Positions 8,001 to 16,113 of a DNA stretch of 19,439 bases are shown piece by piece (the stretch's first letter is position 1; each line of letters opens with the position of its first letter). The notes under the pieces were generated by a model that did not search any database, was not told the DNA's origin, and saw nothing but the letters and a program-made list of their open reading frames with translations. The stretch is from Chrysochromulina tobinii (taxonomy: Eukaryota > Haptophyta > Prymnesiales > Chrysochromulinaceae), in NCBI GenBank assembly GCA_001275005.1, contig JWZX01002993.1:1-19439 (forward strand). Direction: 5' to 3'. The position numbers and the translations under genes were made by a program.

Positions 8001-10731
8001 GGGCGTGCTGCTGACGAAGCGCGACACCTTCCTCTCGCGCTCCGAGGTCATGCAGCTGCTCCACCTCGCGCACATGGACCTGAGCGGCCTCAAGAGGCAC
8101 GGGCGTGTGGCGCCGCTGCCCGTGCCCGCACTGCTCAAGCCGCAGGTGCGCTGGACGGGCAAGCAGGTGATCTCGCACCTGCTGCTTCACTTGCACCCGC
8201 ACGCGCGCCATCTTTCCATGGAGGCTGGCACGAAGACCCCTGCGAGCGCTTGGAGCGCAGCCAAGGGGCGAGGCAAGCCGGAGCCCGAGGACGCGACGGT
8301 GATCGTGCGCCGCGGCGAGCTGCTCCAAGGCGTGCTCGACAAGGCCGCCTTCGGCGCCTCCGAGTTCGGCTTGGTGCACTGCGTCCACGAGCTGCTTGGA
8401 GGCGAGGCGACCGGTAGACTGCTCACGCAGCTGGGTAAGCTCTTCACGGGCTTCAACCAGATGGTCGGCTTCACGTGCGGCATCGCCGACTTGCTCCTCA
8501 GCCCCGAGGCCGACGAGGCCCGGTTGGCTCTCCATATGAAGGCGGATGACCTCGGGCTCGCGGGCGTGCGCGCCTTCGTGGGCGCCGAGGCGCTCGACGC
8601 GGGCATCCCGCGCGCGGTCCTCAACCGGAAGGTGGGCGAGCGTCTTCGGTTGGCCGGTGGGGAGAAGGAGGGCGCCAAGCTTGACGGGCAGGTGAAGCAG
8701 AAGCTCATGCCCCTCACCTCGGAAGCCGTCGCCGCATGCCTCCCCAGCGGCCAGTACAAACCCTTCCCGGCTAACCAGTTCGCCCTCATGACCTCTACCG
8801 GCGCCAAGGGCGGTCCCGTCAACTTTTCACAGATCGCGGTCATGCTCGGCCAGCAGGAGCTCGAGGGGCGGCGTGTGCCGCTCTCGCCCTCGGGCTGCAC
8901 GGCGCCGTGCTTTGCTCCGTACGAGCTCTCGGCGCGCGCGGGTGGTTACATCACCGACCGCTTCCTCACCGGGGTGCGCCCGCCCGATTTTTATTTCCAC
9001 TGTATGGCGGGCCGCGAGGGCCTCGTGGACACGGCCGTGAAGACGTCGCGCTCGGGCTACCTGCAGCGCTGCCTCATCAAGCACCTCGAGCCGCTCCAGG
9101 TCGCGTACGACCACACGGTGCGCGCCACAGCCGCCGCTGATGACCTGCGCTGCATGCACCTGCTCACCACGGCGCGATCTGCCCTGCGCTGCATGCACCT
9201 GCTCACCACGGCGCGATCTGCCCTGCGCGCGGCGGAGGCCCAGCGCTGCATGCATGCATGTGCTCACCACGGCGCGATCTACCCTGCGCTGCATGCACCT
9301 GCTCACCACGGCGCGATCTGCCCTGCGCGCGGCGGAGGCCCAGCGCTGCATGCATGCATGTGCTCACCACGGCGCTTCGTCCCCGCAGGTGCGCTCCACA
9401 GCCGACGGCTCCGTAGTCCAGTTCATCGCAGGCGAAGACGGCCTCGACCCGACCCGCACCAAGTTCCTCGAGAAGCCTGGCTTTTACGAGATGAACGCCG
9501 ACGTGCTCCAGGCGTACTGGAGGCCCCCATCGCATGCGCCAACGAGCTTCTCCGACGCTGAGGCCCTCGAGGTGCGTGCCGCCCTCGCCGTCAAGGAGGC
9601 CGAGGCGGAGGCCGAGCTCAAGCGTGATGCGACGCGGCGCGGGCTCGCACCCAAGAAAATCTGCGGTGGGTATGCGCCCACGGCGGCGCGCCTCTCGTAC
9701 GCGCCGCCCGGCTCGCGCCTTGGCCAGGTGTCCGAGGCCTTCGACAAGCTCGTGGAGGGGCACGTGGGCCAGATCTCCACCCGGCATGCGCCGGGCGGCG
9801 CCGCGGGTGCGTCGTGGAGTGTCGATGGAGGCAGCTCCAAGCTGAGCGCGGACACGTGGCGCACCGTCATGTGGCGCAAGTACGTGTCGGCGCTGTACCA
9901 GCCCGGTGAGGCGGTCGGGCTGCTCGCGGCGCAGTCTGTGGGCGAGCCCTCGACCCAGATGACCCTGAACACGTTCCACTTGGCCGGGCGCGGCGAAGCA
10001 AACGTCACGCTCGGCATCCCGCGCATGCGCGAGATCATCATGGTCGCGTCGCAACACCCGTCGACGCCGCTGATGACGCTGCCACTCAGGGACGACCCAA
10101 CGCACCCGATGAGCGCGGACGAGGCCTCCAAGGCGGCCGAGAAGCTCGCTGCCAAACTCTCGCGCCTGCGGCTCAGCGACATGCTCGAGCAGGTCACGTG
10201 CGACGAGCGGCTGCGACCCGCGCGCGGGCAGGGGGAGTCGACTGGCGCGCTGCTCGCGCGGCGCGCGCGCGTCTACCTACGCCTCGCGCCGCGTGCCTCG
10301 GTTGGGCGGCGCGAGCTTTCGACCTGCTTTGCCGAGCAGCTGCTGCCCGCGCTCCTGACGGCGCTGCGCAAGCGGCTCAAGGCGCGCGCCTCCAAGAAGG
10401 ACGCGGACGCCGTCGGGCGCGGCGGGCGTGTGGGGAGGGGGCGAGGCGGCCGACAGGGCGGCGCGGACGAGGAGGGGGGCGAGGGCGGCGGCGGCGAGGG
10501 CGGCGGTGGCGCCGAGGACGATGAGGCGATCGGCGGCGCGGGGAGCGGCGTGGAGGACGTGGCCGATGAGGACGCCGACGATGCCAAGGCCGCGTCGCGC
10601 GCCGCGCGACTGGACGAGGGCGCCAACTTCGAAGAGCCCGACGAAGAGGATAAGGCCACGCTCCAGAAGGGGCGCAGCGTCCAGCGGGCGGCGGACGACG
10701 AGAGCGACGACGACGACGACGACGACGACGA

Positions 10732-10762
<31 letters not shown>

Positions 10763-11627
10763 GAGGAGGCGCTCTTCGGAGAAGAGCGGCCTGCCGCTGC
10801 CATCGCAGGCCGCTCCGGAGGCCGCGTGGCACCCTCAGCGGCGTCGGCCATGCCCCCCCTCGCGCGCGTCGGCCTCGGCCTCGGCAGCGGACGACGAATG
10901 GCTGGCCGCGCTCCGGGCCAAGCTGATTAGCGGCGACAACCCGCTCGTCGACTTCGGCGAGACGCACACGCCCGGGTCAGGCGTCGCGCACGCCACGTCC
11001 CTCTGGATCGAGGTCGAACTTCCCCTACGTGGAGAGCGCCTGCTGCTCGTGCCCCTTGTCGAGGAGACGGTGACCAAGGTGCTCGTGCGCGCGACGCCTT
11101 CGATTGAGGCGGCCAACGTGTTGCCCGCCGGAAAAGGCAAGTCGCTCCCGTCGGTGATGACCTCGGGCGTCAACTTTGCGGCGCTCGCCAACTTGCGGCG
11201 TGAGGTGGACGTGAACGCCGTCGTGAGCAACGACGTGTACGCGGTACTCAAGTTCTACGGCGTCGAGGCGGCGCGCGCGACGATCGTGTCCGAGATCAAG
11301 TCCGTGTCCGGCGTGTACGGCATCCAGGTCGACCCGCGCCATCTCGGGCTGATCGCGGACTATATGACGCACGAGGGCGCGTACAAGCCGCTCAACCGCG
11401 CGGGGATGGAGTCGTGCTCGTCGCCGTTGCTGCAGATGTCATTCGAGACGACGATGAAGTTCCTCGAGAAGGCGACGATGAGCGGCAGCGCGGACCCTCT
11501 CACCACGCCCTCGGCGTGCATCGTAGCCGGCCAGCCGCCCAAGGTCGGCACGGGCGCGTTTGAGGTGCACGCGCAGCTGCCCGCGGCTCCAGGGCGAAAG
11601 ACCGGACAGACCAAGAAACGGATCTAA
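5053..11627 (+). CDS. RPA1: DNA-directed RNA polymerase I largest subunit (RPA1/RPA190), four exons, one apparent frameshift
   Basis: Catalytic subunit that synthesises the large rRNA precursor in the nucleolus. Exons: 5053-6724, 6898-7097, 7261-9117, 9389-11627. The ATG at 5053 is the first in frame. The clamp zinc motif [14 protein letters not shown] is residues 75-88; a second zinc pair is CLFC and CASC with an insertion between. Exon 2 encodes [20 protein letters not shown] and IGIPDRFA. The catalytic [10 protein letters not shown] (nt 7846-7875, residues about 820-829) keeps all three metal-binding Asp. The bridge helix (from about nt 8977: [20 protein letters not shown]), trigger loop ([20 protein letters not shown]) and C-terminal jaw/cleft ([32 protein letters not shown]) are intact. 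GEDGLD (RPA1 type) supports Pol I over Pol II or III, and there is no heptad CTD. Exon 4 is one base too long: the frame shifts at C7 (10853-10859). Removing one C gives about 1988 residues, longer than yeast or human (about 1660-1720), because of acidic insertions. Confidence 0.95.
5549..5584 (+). repeat. 12-bp in-frame tandem repeat (GAED) in RPA1 exon 1
   Basis: Three near-identical 12-bp units (GGCGCAGAGGAC) encode [12 protein letters not shown], in the insertion between the two halves of the second zinc site. Confidence 0.85.
5926..6300 (+). other. Acidic low-complexity insertion in the RPA1 clamp region
   Basis: About 125 codons dominated by Asp/Glu, Gly and Ala, including an [14 protein letters not shown] tract, a D7 run and a G7 run, between [17 protein letters not shown] and the conserved [18 protein letters not shown]. 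No stop or splice signal requires it to be an intron. It probably forms a disordered surface loop. Confidence 0.8.
6725..6897 (+). other. RPA1 intron 1 (173 bp, phase 1), built of 19-bp repeats
   Basis: Donor GCCG/GTGTGAAG and acceptor CTCCTCAG/GTGTGAAG; removal joins EPAG to [10 protein letters not shown], the expected family sequence. The reading frame hits a stop inside it. It opens with five copies of a 19-bp unit (TGTGAAGC... at 6726, 6745, 6764, 6783, 6802). Copy five continues into a near-copy of the start of exon 2. Confidence 0.93.
7061..7208 (+). repeat. 74-bp tandem duplication spanning exon 2 / intron 2
   Basis: Units 7061-7134 and 7135-7208 differ at one base (T7067 versus C7141), which would be a synonymous ATT/ATC change in the coding copy. 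Each unit contains 37 bases of exon end followed by 37 bases of intron. Confidence 0.93.
7098..7260 (+). other. RPA1 intron 2 (163 bp, phase 0), with duplicated exon end and donor
   Basis: Donor CGTCAG/GTGAGTGCC and acceptor GCTTCGTCAG/GCCGTCATC; splicing gives [19 protein letters not shown], as in the family. The intron holds a second full copy of the last 37 bases of exon 2 plus the donor (7135-7208), several CCTGATGAG units, and a third partial copy of the exon end as acceptor. Confidence 0.94.
9118..9388 (+). other. RPA1 intron 3 (271 bp, phase 0), built of 39/60-bp repeats
   Basis: Donor CACACG/GTGCGC and acceptor CCCCGCAG/GTGCGC; splicing gives [22 protein letters not shown], matching the family. 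The intron begins with a near-copy of the start of exon 4. It continues with alternating units containing CTGCGCTGCATGCACCTGCT and an expanded version with GCATGCATGCATGTG. Confidence 0.93.
10707..10766 (+). repeat. GAC/AGC trinucleotide tract in RPA1 exon 4 (poly-Asp, Ser-Asp)
   Basis: GAC repeats followed by alternating GAC AGC codons encode a run of Asp then (SD)n in the acidic linker before the C-terminal cleft domain. It is in frame. Confidence 0.85.
10853..10859 (+). other. C7 homopolymer at the point of an apparent +1 frameshift in RPA1
   Basis: Upstream sequence is coding in frame 2 and downstream in frame 3. Reading six rather than seven C gives a smooth Ser/Ala linker ([20 protein letters not shown]) and makes the summed exons an exact multiple of three. 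A sequencing or assembly indel is likeliest. Confidence 0.6.
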
Positions 11628-11829
11628 GAGTCGGTAAGTGAACGTGGTAAGGGAGCAAGCGGCAGGAGAGCGGAGAGATGTCTGAGAATGGGATAACGTT
11701 CACGAAATTCAAGTCTATACTTGACTTGACTTGACTTGACTTGTCATGTCACACGAAGAAAGTTGAGAAAGGCGGTCACCCTCTCGACGGGCGCGGAACG
11801 CAGCGGTGTCCCTGGCAACCTGGCACAAA
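11628..11829. other. Region between RPA1 and the repeat-rich gene
   Basis: Short spacer holding the RPA1 3' UTR, the (ACTTG)5 array, and the 5' region of the next gene. Confidence 0.5.
11719..11743 (+). repeat. (ACTTG)5 pentanucleotide array, left member of an inverted pair
   Basis: Five perfect ACTTG units. A further CAAGT lies 4 bp upstream (11710-11714), so CAAGTCTATACTTG can fold back. The array is complementary to the (CAAGT)n array at 14075-14108. Confidence 0.95.
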
Positions 11830-14043
11830 ATGGCCGACACGGAGGGCACGGCAGAAGAGACTGATGGCACCGAAAGGACAGATGAGGACACCGAGGGCAC
11901 CGAGGGTTGTGACGACGATGAGCCGGCGGCGGCTCCTGCAGCGCCACAGCGACCAGCATTAGCAATTGAGTCACTGTGGATTTCGCAGCCACCTGTGGGT
12001 GTCGCTGCTGAAGTCCAACTCTTAGCGCCTGCTGCTCCTTCTGCATCTTCCGAGGGCACCGCGGGGACTGACGACGAGGAGCCCTTGGCGGCTCTTGCAG
12101 AGGCGCAGCAGTACATTGCAGCGCCGCAGCGACCGTCAGCAGCTTTTGAGTCACAGTACGTGTCACAGTTGCCACCTCCTGCTGGTGCTGCTGGAGTCCT
12201 GCCGTTGGCTCCAGCTGCTCCTGCTGCATCTTCCGAGGGCACTGCGGGGACTGACGATGAGGAGCCATTGGCGGCTCTTGCAGAGGCGCAGCAGTATACG
12301 GCCGCAACTGAGTCACAGTACGAGTCGGCGCCGCCGCCAGTTGCTGCCGCTGCTGAAGTCCAGCCTAGAGCGCCTGGTCCTCCTGCTTCCTCCGGTGCGC
12401 CGTCCGAGGCAGGCAGCAGCTCTTGCAGCTCGACGCTCTCGAGCAAGGCGCAGGGCAAACTGCCGATGCGATATGTCTCGACGGTCGCTGCTCGGCTCTC
12501 TCCAGCGGCCGTCACCACGGTCACCATGTCGATGCCACCGCTGTGCACGGCGCCCCGCGGTGCCACCCTTCGCAGCTCCACGGCAGCCGCCACCGAGCAG
12601 GGCGGTGCCAGCGGCAGAAGCCTCATCCGTGGCCCCGCCAGCGTACGCAAGCCAAGTCAAGGCAAGCACGCCCTCTGACCGACCGGTCGACCGCCTGGGA
12701 CCATACCCACCCGCTGTCGACCCAACTCTCAACACAACGCGCCAACCCGCTGTCGACCAAATGCTCAACACAACGCGACCACCCGCTGTCGACCCAATGC
12801 TCAACACAACGCGTCCAGCCTCTCTTCGGGAGACGTTCGCGGCGCTCAGCCCGCAGCAGCGAGCCGCGATCGACCAGGCGATCTTCTTTGGAATGGACCT
12901 GCGCACCGCCTGCGCACTTTGCGGCAAGGCACCGTCAGGCTCGTCATCCAGCCCCTCGGTGCGCAGCAGCAGCAGCGCTCAAGCCGACTTTGGTCAACCG
13001 GAGCTACCTTCCTTATTAGGGGCGGCCATGGACCGCGCCGGTGCCGTTGCTACCTCAGCCGACCCGACCGCACCCGCCGCCCCAGCCGCCGCCCGAGCCG
13101 CCGTACGCTTGGCGGCCTGCTGCGAGCCGCCGCCACCCACGACGAGCCAAGTTACGTCACCCTCCACGAGCAGCGCTCACGACAGCCTGCCATTACCTGC
13201 CAGGCTGCCGCAGTCGAGCAACGCGTGGCCGAGGAGCTCCGGCGCGGCACGGGTGCTCACCGCGGTGCGGATGCTCACGGCGGCGCGGGTGCTGCTTGCC
13301 TGGGGCAAGGCCTCATCGCAGCCTACTGCCGCCTTCCTTATTAGGGTCGCATCGCGCCTTTGGCGGTTCCTCGAGCGACTCGCGGCGGCTTTTGAGGCTG
13401 TCCTCTGTCAGGTGGTGACGAATCTGACGAATCTGACGAATCTGCCTCCGATGGCCATGACGAATCTGACGAATCTGACGAATCTGCCTCCGAGGGCCAT
13501 GACGAATCTGACGAATCTGACGAATCTGCCTCCGATGGCCATGACGAATCTGACGAATCTGACGAATCTGCCTCCGATGGCCATGGCGAATCTGACGAAT
13601 CTGCCTCCGAGTGCCATCAGGTGGTGACGAATCTTGAGGGGCTCATGGGCCGCGTGGCGAGCGGGATGGGTCGCTACCTCGACCGCCTCTCGCGCGCCGT
13701 CGCGATCGCCCTCGGACTCGGCCTCGGGTCCCTGAGCGCCTGGCTCGCTCGCACGCTGCTGCCCGCCTTGCGAGCGGCTGCCGACGCCTGCTTGAGTCGC
13801 GTGCACCTGGTCCGTCGCTACCGGTATGGACGGCATCTGAGCAACGGCACCGGCGCGCTTGCTTCGCTCGTAGCTTCGCGCGCCATCGTGCGAGGCGGCC
13901 CTGTTGTTGCCTCGATGCTCGCGTCGCCGCTCCGGCTGCTCTACGTGGTGCTGGGTATGGACGACATGCGCATGCTCTTCCTGATGCTCCTCGCGATGCT
14001 CGGCAGCGTGCTGAGGCTGTACCGATGGTTGGGCTGGCTGTGA
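11830..14043 (+). CDS. Repeat-rich protein of unknown function, probably three exons (model uncertain)
   Basis: I do not recognise this protein. ATG 11830 sits in a good context (ACAAAATGG) and starts an acidic Thr/Glu/Asp-rich segment, then Ala/Pro-rich sequence with repeats about 61 residues apart (SEGTAGTDDEEPLAALAEAQ twice). This frame stops at 12676-12678, but by about 12550 the adjacent frame becomes protein-like, with three 12-residue repeats (PAVDPMLNTTR type, 12709-12815). LRETFAALSPQQRAAIDQ and a CALCG follow. The switch needs a short intron or an indel between about 12500 and 12670 that I cannot place. A second junction at 13411/13621 restores the frame and joins FEAVLCQ to VVTNLEGLMG. 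The amphipathic motif RVASRLWRFLERL recurs as RVASGMGRYLDRL 33 residues later across that junction. The C-terminus is hydrophobic (MRMLFLMLLAMLGSVLRLY) and may span a membrane. Antisense frames are also open, so confidence is moderate. Confidence 0.45.
12044..12297 (+). repeat. Degenerate 183-bp direct repeat (61 codons)
   Basis: The block starting CATCTTCCGAGGGCAC recurs 183 bp later (12044 and 12227). It encodes SEGTAGTDDEEPLAALAEAQ in both copies. The period is a multiple of three. Confidence 0.8.
12709..12815 (+). repeat. 3 x 36-bp in-frame repeat
   Basis: Units contain CCCGCTGTCGACC and CTCAACACAACGCG and encode PPAVDPTLNTTR, QPAVDQMLNTTR and PPAVDPMLNTTR. Confidence 0.9.
13412..13620 (+). 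other. Putative intron (209 bp) made of 42-bp repeats, or an in-frame DES-repeat exon
   Basis: Both edges read TCAG/GTGGTGACGAATCT. The interior is four 42-bp units, each (GACGAATCT)x3 plus a 15-bp spacer, then a 36-bp variant. Splicing restores a reading frame across the junction in phase 0. Alternatively the array is exonic, since in frame 1 it reads DESDESDESASDGH repeats and continues into the last exon. Confidence 0.55.
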
Positions 14044-14554
14044 CGAAATGTTCTGAGAAGCGAGATCCGAGTCTCAAGTCAAGTCAAGTCAAGTCAAGTC
14101 AAGTCAAGCTAGAGATCCGAGGCTGAGGCTCTCAAAAGTCTGAGGCTCTCAGCCCCTGAGAGTGCAGTGCAGAACAGTGCAGCCTTGCTCCTACCCTCTC
14201 CCCACGTCCGGGTCACAGATGTCCAGATCCTCGACCCTGGACCGGCGACCCACGTGCGGCGTAACCATGGTTGGTGAGTTCAGTCTACGCAAGTGCCAAA
14301 CTGGCCAGGACGCGGGGCGCAGGCGACGCGGGTCGATCAGGTATTCAAGTTTCAACTGCACTGCGTACCAGCGAAGAATTCGGGACACACAAAAGTTAGT
14401 GCACCGAGCAACAAACGCCGTCATGAGCTCTAAAGGGGGCACCAACGTGATCGAGGCACTCGAGCTTGGGGACCGGGTTTCTGCCGCGCTGTGTTGAACA
14501 ACTTGCACCAACGGTCCGTCTCTTCGCTCCTGCCCGGCGCGCAGCGCACGCATT
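14044..14554. other. Intergenic region upstream of IFT54
   Basis: It contains the right (CAAGT)n array, flanked by two copies of GAGATCCGAG (14062 and 14112), and GAGGCTCTCA direct repeats. The remaining 380 bp has no supported gene and presumably includes the IFT54 promoter and 5' UTR. Confidence 0.55.
14075..14108 (+). repeat. (CAAGT)6 CAAG pentanucleotide array, right member of an inverted pair
   Basis: Six perfect CAAGT units plus CAAG, the exact reverse complement of the ACTTG array 2.3 kb to the left. They flank the repeat-rich gene. Confidence 0.95.
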
Positions 14555-16113
14555 ATGGGGGAAGAGGCTGATCCCGAGTGGGTGATTCAGACGCAGCAGA
14601 CGCTCGGCGAGCTCATCAAGCGCCCCAAACTCACGGGAGCGCTGCTTCAGAAGCCGCCCTTCCGCTTCCTGCACGATATCGTCTCCGAGGTCACCAAGGT
14701 GACCGGCTTCGCCTCTGGGCTGTATCAGGAAGATGAGCTACAATCGGCGAAGATCAAGGTGTGCGCCCGCGTTGCCCCGACGCTTGCGCTGCGCTCTCGC
14801 GCCCAGTGCTGCTCTGTCGCACCGTCGTCCGCACCAGTCCGCAACATCATGACCCCCTCTCCCAACGCGCAGGACAAGGATGCGAAGACGGCCTACCTGG
14901 GCAAGATCATCAAGTGCGTGGAGCTTTCGCTTGGCATCTCGATGCCCCTCAAGGTAGGCAAGGTGGTCGCCGGTCTCGAGGCCGAGAACACCAACATGTT
15001 CTTGCAGTACCTGCACCAGGCAGCGACGACGGTGCCCGACTCGTCGGTCGCCGTCTCGCAGGTGCTTGCAGAGATGCCGTCAGCCATGTCAGCAGCCGAT
15101 GCGGCGCCCGAGGCGCGCGCACCGCCGCCGCCACCTCCCGCGTCCAAGCCCGAGCCGTCGAGCTACACGGAGCCCGCGCAGACCGAGATGGCCGCACCTG
15201 AGCAGAGCCTACAGCAGATGAGCTCCGGGCCGGTGAAGCCGCGGGACGAGCCCGACCTGGCGGCGGCGGACGACGGCGCGAGCTCGAAGCGCGTGCGTCC
15301 CAAATCGGCGCGTCGGCCGCCGCCAAAGATCACGAGCAACGAGGTCAAGGTGGACAAGCGCCTGGGCGGCGCGCAGGAGGCGGCGCCGTCGGTGGCGTCG
15401 GGCATCATCGTCGAGGGCGCACATGAAGAGGCAACAGCGCGATCGTTGATCCCATGCTGCCCTGATCGCCTCTTGATCGCCTCTTGATTGCAACTGACGG
15501 GCACGGCTTGCCACTCCCTCCTCACTGACAGGAGGAGTCGACCATCGAGATGGTGGACAACACAGGTGAGGCGATGGACACGAGCTCGATGCTCAAGGAG
15601 GCGCACGGCCAGCAGCACGGCCGCCTCGTCAAGAATCTGCTCGATGCGAAGGAGGAGATGGAGGCCAAGGGGGATGACAAGGTGGGCGGTGGCGCGATTG
15701 AGGAGCCCGATGACAAGGGTGGCGGCATCATCCTGGGCAAGAAGTCCAAGGCAGGCGCGGCGGCGGGCGGCAAGCTCCCTTCGAAATCGGAAGTGAACGC
15801 TCTGCGAGCCTCGATCCAGACACTTTGCCAATCCTCGAATCCGCTTGGACGGTGCCTCGAGTACGTGCAAGAGGACCTCGAGGCGATGGGGAAGGAGCTC
15901 GAGAGCTGGCGCGCGCAGCGGCACCGGCGCGTGGGCGAGCTGGCTGACGAGGAGGCGACGACCGCCTCGGCCCTCTCCGGTCTCAAGGCGGAACTCGAGG
16001 CAGTTGAGGAGAAGATTCGTGAGAAGCAGGCCCAGATCCGGTTCACTAAGGGTGCCATCCTGCGCAACGACGCGCAGGTCGAGCGGCTGCTCTCGCAGGT
16101 CGTGCGTGCGTAG
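14555..16113 (+). CDS. IFT54: Intraflagellar transport protein IFT54 / TRAF3IP1 (MIP-T3), three exons
   Basis: Subunit of the IFT-B complex that carries cargo along ciliary microtubules and contacts tubulin and kinesin-II. ATG at 14555. Exons: 14555-14758, 14873 to about 15430, 15532-16113, giving about 447 residues, near the size expected of a 54-kDa algal IFT54. The N-terminal calponin-homology-like domain is clear: TLGELIKRPKLTGALLQKPP, FRFLHDIVSEVTKVTGFASG, LYQEDELQSAKIK, then after splicing DKDAKTAYLGKIIKCVELSL and NTNMFLQYLHQAA. The middle is a Pro/Ala/Lys-rich linker. The C-terminal coiled coil (about residues 340-447; ALRASIQTLCQSSNPLGRCL, then YVQEDLEAMGKELESWR) is the conserved MIP-T3 end that binds IFT20. 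The second intron donor is uncertain: GAG/GCAACA (15431, GC-AG) fits phase 0 best, but GT at 15410 or GC at 15419 are possible. The gene implies a flagellate stage. Confidence 0.92.
14759..14872 (+). other. IFT54 intron 1 (114 bp, phase 0)
   Basis: Donor ATCAAG/GTGTGCGC, acceptor AACGCGCAG/GACAAGG. It is a multiple of three and free of stops, so retention would add 38 residues (VCARVAPTLA...) into the CH-like domain; that insertion has no family counterpart, hence the intron call. Confidence 0.85.
15431..15531 (+). other. IFT54 intron 2 (about 101 bp; donor uncertain)
   Basis: The acceptor CTCACTGACAG/GAGGAGTCG is clear, and reading-through stops at TGA 15485-15487. The best-fitting donor is non-canonical GC (GAAGAG/GCAACA). 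The intron contains a short TGATCGCCTCT tandem repeat. Confidence 0.6.

Noticed and set aside
7168-8535. 455-codon open frame on the minus strand
   Set aside because: It lies antisense to the most conserved part of RPA1, including the catalytic motif. High GC content at third positions leaves the complementary frame free of stops. No domain is visible.
9131-9375. CRISPR-like alternation of repeats and spacers
   Set aside because: Units are adjacent and near-identical with no unique spacers, the setting is a eukaryotic intron, and no cas genes are present.
9140-9388. Possible coding continuation of RPA1 through the compound minisatellite
   Set aside because: The reading frame used by the exon before it has no family counterpart through the repeats, and splicing at 9118/9388 gives the exact conserved sequence [14 protein letters not shown].
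9203-10105. 300-codon open frame on the minus strand
   Set aside because: Antisense to RPA1 exons 3-4 and its repeat-filled intron; the repeated peptides only mirror the minisatellite.
12560-12575. A 16-base GT...AG mini-intron that would fix the frame switch in the repeat-rich gene
   Set aside because: Much shorter than any other intron here; several other GT/AG pairs also fit the phase, so the junction is left unplaced.
11715-12650. 311-codon minus-strand frame, Ser/Ala/Cys-rich with repeats
   Set aside because: It mirrors the repeats of the plus-strand gene, begins inside an unlikely region and ends reading through the ACTTG array. The plus frame has an ATG in good context and an acidic start. 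It is not excluded, only less likely.
11711-14112. Target-site duplication (CTA) outside the inverted ACTTG arrays
   Set aside because: Only three bases match and they are offset by one base on the left, which is not better than chance.
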